A stretch of DNA of 64,000 nt from NCBI RefSeq assembly GCF_051020975.1, contig NW_027478158.1, positions 31,426,001-31,490,000 of the forward strand, read 5' to 3'. Origin of the DNA: Osmia lignaria lignaria. Its lineage: Eukaryota > Arthropoda > Insecta > Hymenoptera > Megachilidae. A program made the translations under genes and the position numbers. Position 1 is the first letter of the stretch. Each line of letters begins with the position of its first letter. Shown here piece after piece: positions 1 through 11,269 of the stretch. The notes beneath the pieces are model-generated. The model was not told the DNA's origin. It saw nothing but the letters and a program-made list of their open reading frames with translations, and searched no databases.

Positions 1-64
1 TGTAGGAAACATAATTCTCTACAAAAAAGGTCTCTTAACATTTTGCCATAGCTCGCTTCGCTTC

Positions 65-88
65 CGAGATATTTGCAGATTTATCTCA
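65..88. repeat. Variable dyad in every monomer (p65-88)
   Basis: GAGATA at p66-71 faces TATCTC at p82-87 across a 10-bp spacer, an imperfect inverted repeat. Subfamilies change its strength. In b and c types p88 is G, giving 7-bp arms CGAGATA and TATCTCG. In i types p81 is A, giving arms GAGATAT and ATATCTC with an 8-bp spacer. In g, h and j types p66 is T and only 5 bp pair. A dimeric DNA-binding protein site is possible but is inference. Confidence 0.6.
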
Positions 89-104
89 AGGGAAGGGGCC
101 TGAC
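75..104 (+). repeat. Internal repeat, first copy
   Basis: The segment p75-100 matches p189-214 at 23 of 26 positions without gaps, an offset of 114 bp. After a 2-bp gap the ACGG that follows is also shared. This suggests the 322-bp unit arose partly by duplication inside an older, shorter unit. Confidence 0.7.
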
Positions 105-121
105 GGACATATTTCGAGATA

Positions 122-147
122 TTTCTTCTTCTTGTTGTTCTTCTTCT
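122..147 (+). repeat. Pyrimidine tract (TTC/TTG triplets)
   Basis: Positions p122-147 are almost pure pyrimidine on the + strand, built from CTT and GTT triplets, and lead into TGCACAG at p147-153. Every monomer has it. A variant subfamily (monomers 88, 91, 110, 128, 133, 164 and 192, also 126 and 183) replaces a G with C and lengthens the uninterrupted TTC run. The tract followed by CAG resembles a 3-prime splice acceptor, and several recombinant monomers have their switch point in an interval containing it. Confidence 0.7.
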
Positions 148-188
148 GCACAGCTAAGCTGGAAGTGGCATTTGCAGCTCGCAATAGT

Positions 189-216
189 GCAGAGTTATCT
201 CAAAGAAAGGGGCCAC
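189..216 (+). repeat. Internal repeat, second copy
   Basis: This is the partner of p75-104, shifted by 114 bp. It shares GCAGA, TTATCTCAA and AAGGGGCC with the first copy and differs at three of 26 aligned positions. Confidence 0.7.
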
Positions 217-264
217 GGTGTTTCTGTATCTCTATTATGTTGGTGCGGCTTCGGATCTTTTAAA

Positions 265-280
265 TATCTCGATATATCTC
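265..280 (+). repeat. Paired TATCTC hexamers
   Basis: Two TATCTC motifs lie 10 bp apart (p265-270 and p275-280), about one helical turn. The central GATATATC (p271-278) is a perfect 8-bp palindrome. Subfamilies change p270 from C to T or G, which removes the first hexamer but keeps the second. Confidence 0.6.
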
Positions 281-281
281 G

Positions 282-350
282 AAAACTACGCATCTGATCA
301 AAAAATATCATAGAACATAAAAAGTAGGAAACTTAATTATCTACAAAAAA
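282..350. repeat. Run of A-tracts across the monomer junction
   Basis: A-tracts lie at p282-285, p300-305, p319-323 and, in the next monomer, p23-28 (345-350). The first three are centred 18-19 bp apart, close to two helical turns; the fourth is about 26 bp further. Such spacing could bend DNA or position nucleosomes; this is inference. Subfamilies with TT at p322 and p1 of the next monomer break the third tract. Confidence 0.45.
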
Positions 351-1610
351 GGTCTCTTAACATTTTGCCATAGCTCGCTTCGTTTCCGAGATATTTGCAG
401 ATTTATCTCGAGGGAAGGGGCCTGACGGACATATTTCGAGATATTTATTCTTCTTGTTGTTCTTCTTCTGCACAGCTAAGCTGGAAGTGGCATTTGCAGC
501 TCGCAATAGTGCAGAGTTATCTCAAAGAAAGGGGCCACGGTGTTTCTGTATCTCTATTATGTTGGTGCGGCTTCGGAACTTTTAAATATCTCGATATATC
601 TCGAAAACTACGCTTCTGATCAAAAAATATCATAGAACATAAATTGTAGGAAACATAATTCTCTACAAAAAAGGTCTCTTAACGTTTTGCCATAGCTCGC
701 TTCGTTTCCTAGATATTTGCAGATTTATCTCAAGGGAAGGGGCCTGACGGACATATTTCGAGTTATTTCTTCTTCTTGTTGTTCTTCTTCTGCACAGCTA
801 CGCTGGAAGTGGCATTTGCAGCTCGCAATAGTGCAGAGTTATCTCAAAGAAAGGGGCCACGGTGTTTCTGTATCTCTATTATGTTGGTGCGGCTTCGGAT
901 CTTTTAAATATCTCGATATATCTCGAAAACTACGCTTCTGATCAAAAAATATCATAGAACATAAATTGTAGGAAACATAATTCTATACAAAAAAGGTCTC
1001 TTACCATTTTGCCATAGCTCGTTTGGTTTCCGAGATATTTGCAGATATATCTCATGGGAAGGGGCCTGACGGACATATTTCGAGATATTTCTTCTTCTTG
1101 TTGTTCTTCTTCTGCACAGCTAAACTGGAAGTGGCATTTCCAGCTCGCAATAGCGCAGAGTTATCTCAAAGAAACGGGCCACGGTGTTGCTGTATCTCTA
1201 TTATGTTGGTGCGGCTTCGGAACTTTTAAATATCTTGATATATCTCGGGAACTACGCATCTGATCAAAAAATATCATAGAACATAAAAAGTAGGAAACTT
1301 AATTCTCTACAAAAAAGGTCTCTTAACATTTTGCCATAGCTCGCTTCGTTTCCTAGATATTTGCAGATTTATCTCAAGGGAAGGGGCCTGACGGACATAT
1401 TTCGAGTTATTTCTTCTTCTTGTTGTTCTTCTTCTGCACAGCTACGCTGGAAGTGGCATTTGCAGCTCGCAATAGTGCAGAGTTATCTCAAAGAAAGGGG
1501 CCACGGTGTTTCTGTATCTCTATTATGTTGGTGCGGCTTCGGAACTTTTAAATATCTTGATATATCTCGAGAACTACGCATCTGATCAAAAAATATCATA
1601 GAACATAAAA

Positions 1611-4186
1611 AGTAAGAAACTTAATTCTCTACAAAAAAGGTCTCTTAACATTTTGCCATAGCTCGCTTCGTTTCCGAGATATTTGCAGATTTATCTCGAG
1701 GGAAGGGGCCTGACGGACATATTTCGAGATATTTCTTCTTCTTGTTGTTCTTCTTCTGCACAGCTAAACTGGAAGTGGCATTTGCGGCTCGCACTAGTGC
1801 AGAGTTATCTCAAAGAAAGGGGCCACGGTGTTTCTGTATCTCTATTATGTTGGTGCGGCTTCGGAACTTTTAAATATCTCGATATATCTCGAAAACTACG
1901 CTTCTGATCAAAAAATATCATAGAACATAAATTGTAGGAAACATAATTCTCTACAAAAAAGGTCTCTTAACATTTTGCCATAGCTCGCTTCGTTTCCTAG
2001 ATATTTGCAGATTTATCTCAAGGGAAGGGGCCTGACGGACATATTTCGAGTTATTTCTTCTTCTTGTTGTTCTTCTTCTGCACAGCTAAGCTGGAAGTGG
2101 CATTTGCAGGTCGCAATAGTGCAGAGTTATCTCAAAGAAAGGGGCCACGGTGTTTCTGTATCTCTATTATGTTGGTGCGGCTTCGGATCTTTTAAATATC
2201 TCGATATATCTCGAAAACTACGCTTCTGATCAAAAAATATCATAGAACATAAAAAGTAGGAAACCTAATTCTCTACAAAAAAGGTCTCTTAACATTTTGC
2301 CATAGCTCGCTTCGCTTCCGAGATATTTGCAGATTTATCTCAAGGGAAGGGGCCTGACGGACATATTTCAAGATATTTCTTCTTCTTGTTGTTCTTCTTC
2401 TGCACAGCTAAGCTGGAAGTGGCATTTGCAGCTCGCAATAGTGCAGAGTTATCTCATAGAAAGGGGCCACGGTGTTTCTGTATCTCTATTATGTTGGTGC
2501 GGCTTCGGATCGTTTAAATATCTCGATATATCTCGAAAACTACGCTTCTGATCAAAAAATATCATAGAACGTAAATTGTAGGAAACATAATTCTCTACAA
2601 AAAAGGTCTCTTAACATTTTGCCATAGCTCGCTTCGTTTCCGAGATATTTGCAGATTTATCTCAAGGGAAGGGGCCTGACGGACATATTTCGAGATATTT
2701 CTTCTTCTTGTTGTTCTTCTTCTGCACAGCTAAGCTGGAAGTGGCATTTGCAGCGCGCAATAGTGCAGAGTTATCTCAAAGAAAGGGGCCACGGTGTTTC
2801 TGTATCTCTATTATGTTGGTGCCGCTTCGGAACTTTTAAATATCTGGATATATCTCGGGAACTACGCATCTGATCAAAAAATATCATAGAACATAAAAAG
2901 TAGGAAACTTAATTCTCTACAAAAAAGGTCTCTTAACATTTTGCCATAGCTCGCTTCGTTTCCTAGATATTTGCAGATTTATCTCAAGGGAAGGGGCCTG
3001 ACGGACATATTTCGAGTTATTTCTTCTTCTTGTTGTTCTTCTTCTGCACAGCTACGCTGGAAGTGGCATTTGCAGCTCGCAATAGTGCAGAGTTATCTCA
3101 AAGAAAGGGGCCACGGTGTTTCTGTATCTCTATTATGTTGGTGCGGCTTCGGAACTTTTAAATATCTCGATATATCTCGAAAACTACGCTTCTGATCAAA
3201 AAATATCATAGAACATAAATTGTAGGAAACATAATTCTCTACAAAAAAGGTCTCTTAACGTTTTGCCATAGCTCGCTTCGTTTCCTAGATATTTGCAGAT
3301 TTATCTCAAGGGAAGGGGCCTGACGGACATATTTCGAGTTATTTCTTCTTCTTGTTGTTCTTCTTCTGCACAGCTACGCTGGAAGTGGCATTTGCAGCTC
3401 GCAATAGTGCAGAGTTATCTCAAAGAAAGGGGCCACGGTGTTTCTGTATCTCTATTATGTTGGTGCGGCTTCGGATCTTTTAAATATCTCGATATATCTC
3501 GAAAACTACGCTTCTGATCAAAAAATATCATAGAACATAAATTGTAGGAAACATAATTCTATACAAAAAAGGTCTCTTACCATTTTGCCATAGCTCGTTT
3601 GGTTTCCGAGATATTTGCAGATATATCTCATGGGAAGGGGCCTGACGGACATATTTCGAGATATTTCTTCTTCTTGTTGTTCTTCTTCTGCACAGCTAAA
3701 CTGGAAGTGGCATTTCCAGCTCGCAATAGCGCAGAGTTATCTCAAAGAAACGGGCCACGGTGTTGCTGTATCTCTATTATGTTGGTGCGGCTTCGGAACT
3801 TTTAAATATCTTGATATATCTCGGGAACTACGCATCTGATCAAAAAATATCATAGAACATAAAAAGTAGGAAACTTAATTCTCTACAAAAAAGGTCTCTT
3901 AACATTTTGCCATAGCTCGCTTCGTTTCCTAGATATTTGCAGATTTATCTCAAGGGAAGGGGCCTGACGGACATATTTCGAGTTATTTCTTCTTCTTGTT
4001 GTTCTTCTTCTGCACAGCTACGCTGGAAGTGGCATTTGCAGCTCGCAATAGTGCAGAGTTATCTCAAAGAAAGGGGCCACGGTGTTTCTGTATCTCTATT
4101 ATGTTGGTGCGGCTTCGGAACTTTTAAATATCTTGATATATCTCGGGAACTACACATCTGATCAAAAAATATCATAGAACATAAAA
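1611..4186 (+). repeat. Monomers 6-13: HOR types c to j
   Basis: Eight monomers follow the order c-d-e-f-g-h-i-j. Each is nearly the same as its counterpart in the complete copy at 4187-7405. Monomer 13 has a private change in its type-j end (TACACATC instead of TACGCATC near 4150). Together with the b-like end of monomer 5, this stretch is a 10-mer copy whose start was replaced by exchange. Confidence 0.75.
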
Positions 4187-4507
4187 AGTAGGAAACTTAA
4201 TTCTCTACAAAAAAGGTCTCTTAACATTTTGCCATAGCTCGCTTCGCTTCCGAGATATTTGCAGATTTATCTCAAGGGAAGGGGCCTGACGGACATATTT
4301 CGAGATATTTCTTCTTCTTGTTGTTCTTCTTCTGCACAGCTAAGCTGGAAGTGGCATTTGCAGCTCGCAATAGTGCAGAGTTATCTCAAAGAAAGGGCCA
4401 CGGTGTTTCTGTATCTCTATTATGTTGGTGCGGCTTCGGATCTTTTAAATATCTCGATATATCTCGAAAACTACGCATCTGATCAAAAAATATCATACAA
4501 CATAAAA
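4187..4507 (+). repeat. Monomer 14: the only 321-bp unit
   Basis: This type-a monomer has AAGGGCC instead of AAGGGGCC near 4394-4399, a loss of one G in a G4 run. It is the only net length change among 198 complete monomers. It also has TCATACAAC instead of TCATAGAAC near its end. A homopolymer sequencing error is possible. Confidence 0.85.
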
Positions 4508-7405
4508 AGTAGGAAACTTAATTATCTACAAAAAAGGTCTCTTAACATTTTGCCATAGCTCGCTTCGTTTCCGAGATATTTGCAGATTTATCTCGAGGGA
4601 AGGGGCCTGACGGACATATTTCGAGATATTTCTTCTTCTTGTTGTTCTTCTTCTGCACAGCTAAGCTGGAAGTGGCATTTGCAGCTCGCAATAGTGCAGA
4701 GTTATCTCAAAGAAAGGGGCCACGGTGTTTCTGTATCTCTATTATGTTGGTGCGGCTTCGGAACTTTTAAATATCTTGATATATCTCGAGAACTACGCAT
4801 CTGATCAAAAAATATCATAGAACATAAAAAGTAAGAAACTTAATTCTCTACAAAAAAGGTCTCTTAACATTTTGCCATAGCTCGCTTCGTTTCCGAGATA
4901 TTTGCAGATTTATCTCGAGGGAAGGGGCCTGACGGACATATTTCGAGATATTTCTTCTTCTTGTTGTTCTTCTTCTGCACAGCTAAACTGGAAGTGGCAT
5001 TTGCGGCTCGCACTAGTGCAGAGTTATCTCAAAGAAAGGGGCCACGGTGTTTCTGTATCTCTATTATGTTGGTGCGGCTTCGGAACTTTTAAATATCTCG
5101 ATATATCTCGAAAACTACGCTTCTGATCAAAAAATATCATAGAACATAAATTGTAGGAAACATAATTCTCTACAAAAAAGGTCTCTTAACATTTTGCCAT
5201 AGCTCGCTTCGTTTCCTAGATATTTGCAGATTTATCTCAAGGGAAGGGGCCTGACGGACATATTTCGAGTTATTTCTTCTTCTTGTTGTTCTTCTTCTGC
5301 ACAGCTAAGCTGGAAGTGGCATTTGCAGGTCGCAATAGTGCAGAGTTATCTCAAAGAAAGGGGCCACGGTGTTTCTGTATCTCTATTATGTTGGTGCGGC
5401 TTCGGATCTTTTAAATATCTCGATATATCTCGAAAACTACGCTTCTGATCAAAAAATATCATAGAACATAAAAAGTAGGAAACTTAATTCTCTACAAAAA
5501 AGGTCTCTTAACATTTTGCCATAGCTCGCTTCGCTTCCGAGATATTTGCAGATTTATCTCAAGGGAAGGGGCCTGACGGACATATTTCAAGATATTTCTT
5601 CTTCTTGTTGTTCTTCTTCTGCACAGCTAAGCTGGAAGTGGCATTTGCAGCTCGCAATAGTGCAGAGTTATCTCATAGAAAGGGGCCACGGTGTTTCTGT
5701 ATCTCTATTATGTTGGTGCGGCTTCGGATCGTTTAAATATCTCGATATATCTCGAAAACTACGCTTCTGATCAAAAAATATCATAGAACGTAAATTGTAG
5801 GAAACATAATTCTCTACAAAAAAGGTCTCTTAACATTTTGCCATAGCTCGCTTCGTTTCCGAGATATTTGCAGATATATCTCAAGGGAAGGGGCCTGACG
5901 GACATATTTCGAGATATTTCTTCTTCTTGTTGTTCTTCTTCTGCACAGCTAAGCTGGAAGTGGCATTTGCAGCGCGCAATAGTGCAGAGTTATCTCAAAG
6001 AAAGGGGCCACGGTGTTTCTGTATCTCTATTATGTTGGTGCCGCTTCGGAACTTTTAAATATCTGGATATATCTCGGGAACTACGCATCTGATCAAAAAA
6101 TATCATAGAACATAAAAAGTAGGAAACTTAATTCTCTACAAAAAAGGTCTCTTAACATTTTGCCATAGCTCGCTTCGTTTCCTAGATATTTGCAGATTTA
6201 TCTCAAGGGAAGGGGCCTGACGGACATATTTCGAGTTATTTCTTCTTCTTGTTGTTCTTCTTCTGCACAGCTACGCTGGAAGTGGCATTTGCAGCTCGCA
6301 ATAGTGCAGAGTTATCTCAAAGAAAGGGGCCACGGTGTTTCTGTATCTCTATTATGTTGGTGCGGCTTCGGAACTTTTAAATATCTCGATATATCTCGAA
6401 AACTACGCTTCTGATCAAAAAATATCATAGAACATAAATTGTAGGAAACATAATTCTCTACAAAAAAGGTCTCTTAACGTTTTGCCATAGCTCGCTTCGT
6501 TTCCTAGATATTTGCAGATTTATCTCAAGGGAAGGGGCCTGACGGACATATTTCGAGTTATTTCTTCTTCTTGTTGTTCTTCTTCTGCACAGCTACGCTG
6601 GAAGTGGCATTTGCAGCTCGCAATAGTGCAGAGTTATCTCAAAGAAAGGGGCCACGGTGTTTCTGTATCTCTATTATGTTGGTGCGGCTTCGGATCTTTT
6701 AAATATCTCGATATATCTCGAAAACTACGCTTCTGATCAAAAAATATCATAGAACATAAATTGTAGGAAACATAATTCTATACAAAAAAGGTCTCTTACC
6801 ATTTTGCCATAGCTCGTTTGGTTTCCGAGATATTTGCAGATATATCTCATGGGAAGGGGCCTGACGGACATATTTCGAGATATTTCTTCTTCTTGTTGTT
6901 CTTCTTCTGCACAGCTAAACTGGAAGTGGCATTTCCAGCTCGCAATAGCGCAGAGTTATCTCAAAGAAACGGGCCACGGTGTTGCTGTATCTCTATTATG
7001 TTGGTGCGGCTTCGGAACTTTTAAATATCTTGATATATCTCGAGAACTACGCATCTGATCAAAAAATATCATAGAACATAAAAAGTAGGAAACTTAATTC
7101 TCTACAAAAAAGGTCTCTTAACATTTTGCCATAGCTCGCTTCGTTTCCTAGATATTTGCAGATTTATCTCAAGGGAAGGGGCCTGACGGACATATTTCGA
7201 GTTATTTCTTCTTCTTGTTGTTCTTCTTCTGCACAGCTACGCTGGAAGTGGCATTTGCAGCTCGCAATAGTGCAGAATTATCTCAAAGAAAGGGGCCACG
7301 GTGTTTCTGTATCTCTATTATGTTGGTGCGGCTTCGGAACTTTTAAATATCTTGATATATCCCGGGAACTACGCATCTGATCAAAAAATATCATAGAACA
7401 TAAAA
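4187..7405 (+). repeat. Monomers 14-23: complete 10-mer HOR copy
   Basis: All ten types occur once in the order a-b-c-d-e-f-g-h-i-j, making a 3,219-bp higher-order unit (3,220 without the 1-bp deletion in monomer 14). Types are told apart by diagnostic sites, for example e by TCATAGAAAGG at p200-210 and f by GCGCGC near p177-182. The last monomer (23) carries a CCCGGG at 7361-7366, found again only in monomer 35. Confidence 0.85.
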
Positions 7406-10400
7406 AGTAGGAAACTTAATTCTCTACAAAAAAGGTCTCTTAACATTTTGCCATAGCTCGCTTCGCTTCCGAGATATTTGCAGATTTATCTCAAGGGAAG
7501 GGGCCTGACGGACATATTTCGAGATATTTCTTCTTCTTGTTGTTCTTCTTCTGCACAGCTAAGCTGGAAGTGGCATTTGCAGCTCGCAATAGTGCAGAGT
7601 TATCTCAAAGAAAGGGGCCACGGTGTTTCTGTATCTCTATTATGTTGGTGCGGCTTCGGATCTTTTAAATATCTCGATATATCTCGAAAACTACGCATCT
7701 GATCAAAAAATATCATAGAACATAAAAAGTAGGAAACTTAATTATCTACAAAAAAGGTCTCTTAACATTTTGCCATAGCTCGCTTCGTTTCCGAGATATT
7801 TGCAGATTTATCTCGAGGGAAGGGGCCTGACGGACATATTTCGAGATATTTCTTCTTCTTGTTGTTCTTCTTCTGCACAGCTAAGCTGGAAGTGGCATTT
7901 GCAGCTCGCAATAGTGCAGAGTTATCTCAAAGAAAGGGGCCACGGTGTTTCTGTATCTCTATTATGTTGGTGCGGCTTCGGAACTTTTAAATATCTTGAT
8001 ATATCTCGAGAACTACGCATCTGATCAAAAAATATCATAGAACATAAAAAGTAAGAAACTTAATTCTCTACAAAAAAGGTCTCTTAACATTTTGCCATAG
8101 CTCGCTTCGTTTCCGAGATATTTGCAGATTTATCTCGAGGGAAGGGGCCTGACGGACATATTTCGAGATATTTCTTCTTCTTGTTGTTCTTCTTCTGCAC
8201 AGCTAAACTGGAAGTGGCATTTGCGGCTCGCACTAGTGCAGAGTTATCTCAAAGAAAGGGGCCACGGTGTTTCTGTATCTCTATTATGTTGGTGCGGCTT
8301 CGGAACTTTTAAATATCTCGATATATCTCGAAAACTACGCTTCTGATCAAAAAATATCATAGAACATAAATTGTAGGAAACATAATTCTCTACAAAAAAG
8401 GTCTCTTAACATTTTGCCATAGCTCGCTTCGTTTCCTAGATATTTGCAGATTTATCTCAAGGGAAGGGGCCTGACGGACATATTTCGAGTTATTTCTTCT
8501 TCTTGTTGTTCTTCTTCTGCACAGCTAAGCTGGAAGTGGCATTTGCAGGTCGCAATAGTGCAGAGTTATCTCAAAGAAAGGGGCCACGGTGTTTCTGTAT
8601 CTCTATTATGTTGGTGCGGCTTCGGATCTTTTAAATATCTCGATATATCTCGAAAACTACGCTTCTGATCAAAAAATATCATAGAACATAAAAAGTAGGA
8701 AACTTAATTCTCTACAAAAAAGGTCTCTTAACATTTTGCCATAGCTCGCTTCGCTTCCGAGATATTTGCAGATTTATCTCAAGGGAAGGGGCCTGACGGA
8801 CATATTTCAAGATATTTCTTCTTCTTGTTGTTCTTCTTCTGCACAGCTAAGCTGGAAGTGGCATTTGCAGCTCGCAATAGTGCAGAGTTATCTCATAGAA
8901 AGGGGCCACGGTGTTTCTGTATCTCTATTATGTTGGTGCGGCTTCGGATCGTTTAAATATCTCGATATATCTCGAAAACTACGCTTCTGATCAAAAAATA
9001 TCATAGAACGTAAATTGTAGGAAACATAATTCTCTACAAAAAAGGTCTCTTAACATTTTGCCATAGCTCGCTTCGTTTCCGAGATATTTGCAGATTTATC
9101 TCAAGGGAAGGGGCCTGACGGACATATTTCGAGATATTTCTTCTTCTTGTTGTTCTTCTTCTGCACAGCTAAGCTGGAAGTGGCATTTGCAGCGCGCAAT
9201 AGTGCAGAGTTATCTCAAAGAAAGGGGCCACGGTGTTTCTGTATCTCTATTATGTTGGTGCCGCTTCGGAACTTTTAAATATCTGGATATATCTCGGGAA
9301 CTACGCATCTGATCAAAAAATATCATAGAACATAAAAAGTAGGAAACTTAATTCTCTACAAAAAAGGTCTCTTAACATTTTGCCATAGCTCGCTTCGTTT
9401 CCTAGATATTTGCAGATTTATCTCAAGGGAAGGGGCCTGACGGACATATTTCGAGTTATTTCTTCTTCTTGTTGTTCTTCTTCTGCACAGCTAAGCTGGA
9501 AGTGGCATTTGCAGCTCGCAATAGTGCAGAGTTATCTCATAGAAAGGGGCCACGGTGTTTCTGTATCTCTATTATGTTGGTGCGGCTTCGGATCGTTTAA
9601 ATATCTCGATATATCTCGAAAACTACGCTTCTGATCAAAAAATATCATAGAACGTAAATTGTAGGAAACATAATTCTCTACAAAAAAGGTCTCTTAACAT
9701 TTTGCCATAGCTCGCTTCGTTTCCGAGATATTTGCAGATTTATCTCAAGGGAAGGGGCCTGACGGACATATTTCGAGATATTTCTTCTTCTTGTTGTTCT
9801 TCTTCTGCACAGCTAAGCTGGAAGTGGCATTTGCAGCGCGCAATAGTGCAGAGTTATCTCAAAGAAAGGGGCCACGGTGTTTCTGTATCTCTATTATGTT
9901 GGTGCCGCTTCGGAACTTTTAAATATCTGGATATATCTCGGGAACTACGCATCTGATCAAAAAATATCATAGAACATAAAAAGTAGGAAACTTAATTCTC
10001 TACAAAAAAGGTCTCTTAACATTTTGCCATAGCTCGCTTCGTTTCCTAGATATTTGCAGATTTATCTCAAGGGAAGGGGCCTGACGGACATATTTCGAGT
10101 TATTTCTTCTTCTTGTTGTTCTTCTTCTGCACAGCTACGCTGGAAGTGGCATTTGCAGCTCGCAATAGTGCAGAGTTATCTCAAAGAAAGGGGCCACGGT
10201 GTTTCTGTATCTCTATTATGTTGGTGCGGCTTCGGAACTTTTAAATATCTCGATATATCTCGAAAACTACGCTTCTGATCAAAAAATATCATAGAACATA
10301 AATTGTAGGAAACATAATTCTCTACAAAAAAGGTCTCTTAACATTTTGCCATAGCTCGCTTCGTTTCCTAGATATTTGCAGATTTATCTCAAGGGAAGGG

Positions 10401-11269
10401 GCCTGACGGACATATTTCGAGTTATTTCTTCTTCTTGTTGTTCTTCTTCTGCACAGCTACGCTGGAAGTGGCATTTGCAGCTCGCAATAGTGCAGAGTTA
10501 TCTCAAAGAAAGGGGCCACGGTGTTTCTGTATCTCTATTATGTTGGTGCGGCTTCGGATCTTTTAAATATCTCGATATATCTCGAAAACTACGCTTCTGA
10601 TCAAAAAATATCATAGAACATAAATTGTAGGAAACATAATTCTATACAAAAAAGGTCTCTTACCATTTTGCCATAGCTCGTTTGGTTTCCGAGATATTTG
10701 CAGATATATCTCATGGGAAGGGGCCTGACGGACATATTTCGAGATATTTCTTCTTCTTGTTGTTCTTCTTCTGCACAGCTAAACTGGAAGTGGCATTTCC
10801 AGCTCGCAATAGCGCAGAGTTATCTCAAAGAAACGGGCCACGGTGTTGCTGTATCTCTATTATGTTGGTGCGGCTTCGGAACTTTTAAATATCTTGATAT
10901 ATCTCGAGAACTACGCATCTGATCAAAAAATATCATAGAACATAAAAAGTAGGAAACTTAATTCTCTACAAAAAAGGTCTCTTAACATTTTGCCATAGCT
11001 CGCTTCGTTTCCTAGATATTTGCAGATTTATCTCAAGGGAAGGGGCCTGACGGACATATTTCGAGTTATTTCTTCTTCTTGTTGTTCTTCTTCTGCACAG
11101 CTACGCTGGAAGTGGCATTTGCAGCTCGCAATAGTGCAGAATTATCTCAAAGAAAGGGGCCACGGTGTTTCTGTATCTCTATTATGTTGGTGCGGCTTCG
11201 GAACTTTTAAATATCTTGATATATCCCGGGAACTACGCATCTGATCAAAAAATATCATAGAACATAAAA
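7406..11269 (+). repeat. Monomers 24-35: 12-mer expansion of the 10-mer HOR
   Basis: The order is a-b-c-d-e-f, then a chimera (monomer 30, 9338-9659), then f-g-h-i-j. Monomer 30 starts as g (p66 T, p119 T) and continues as e (AAGCTGG at p156-162, p203 T, p258 G). The switch lies between 9456 and 9494. The result is a repeated e-f pair, as expected from one unequal exchange between a g and an e monomer. Confidence 0.8.

Larger units (their letters stand above)
1..322 (+). repeat. Reference monomer (monomer 1, type a)
   Basis: This unit serves as the numbering frame p1-p322; the choice of start is arbitrary because the array is circularly permutable. By hand count it is about 39% GC (127 of 322) with 12 CpG dinucleotides, near expectation. 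In order it holds an A-tract (p23-28), a GGTCTC (p29-34), a dyad (p65-88), an AAGGGGCC block (p93-100), a pyrimidine tract (p122-147), a second AAGGGGCC block (p207-214), paired TATCTC motifs (p265-280) and a TGATCA (p295-300) followed by A-tracts. Because 322 is not a multiple of 3, no reading frame can run through successive monomers in register. Confidence 0.95.
1..1610 (+). repeat. Monomers 1-5: shortened 10-mer HOR copy
   Basis: The order is a, b/g chimera, h, i, j/b chimera. Compared with the complete order a to j seen at 4187-7405, types c to f are missing between monomers 2 and 3. Monomer 2 (323-644) starts as b (CTCGAG at p84-89, plus a TTTATTC change shared with monomer 37) and ends as g (p270 C, p292 T). 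Monomer 5 (1289-1610) starts as j (p157 C) and ends as b (p283 G with CTCGAG), then is followed by GTAAGAAAC, the usual b-to-c junction. Both look like unequal-exchange products. Confidence 0.75.

Noticed and set aside
55..75. CENP-B box
   Set aside because: CTTCGTTTCCGAG shares the first bases with the box, but the required central A and the CGGG are missing in all versions I inspected.
122..147. Independent TTC microsatellite
   Set aside because: The tract is a fixed-length part of each monomer and does not vary in copy number between units.
73..297. A 74-codon open frame in nearly every monomer, about 185 copies
   Set aside because: It needs a TTG start, has no ATG start, and is not joined across units because 322 is not a multiple of 3. 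At least 12 monomers break it, for example by TGA in monomers 72, 90, 92 and 134, by TAG in 96 and 156, by TAA in 184, by loss of the TTG in 38, 66, 94 and 136, and by a frameshift in 14. Many differences between copies change amino acids. It is a by-product of the repeat.
4187..4507. True biological frameshift or boundary at the 321-bp monomer
   Set aside because: It is one base lost in a G4 run with the phase otherwise unchanged. A sequencing error or a trivial slip explains it.
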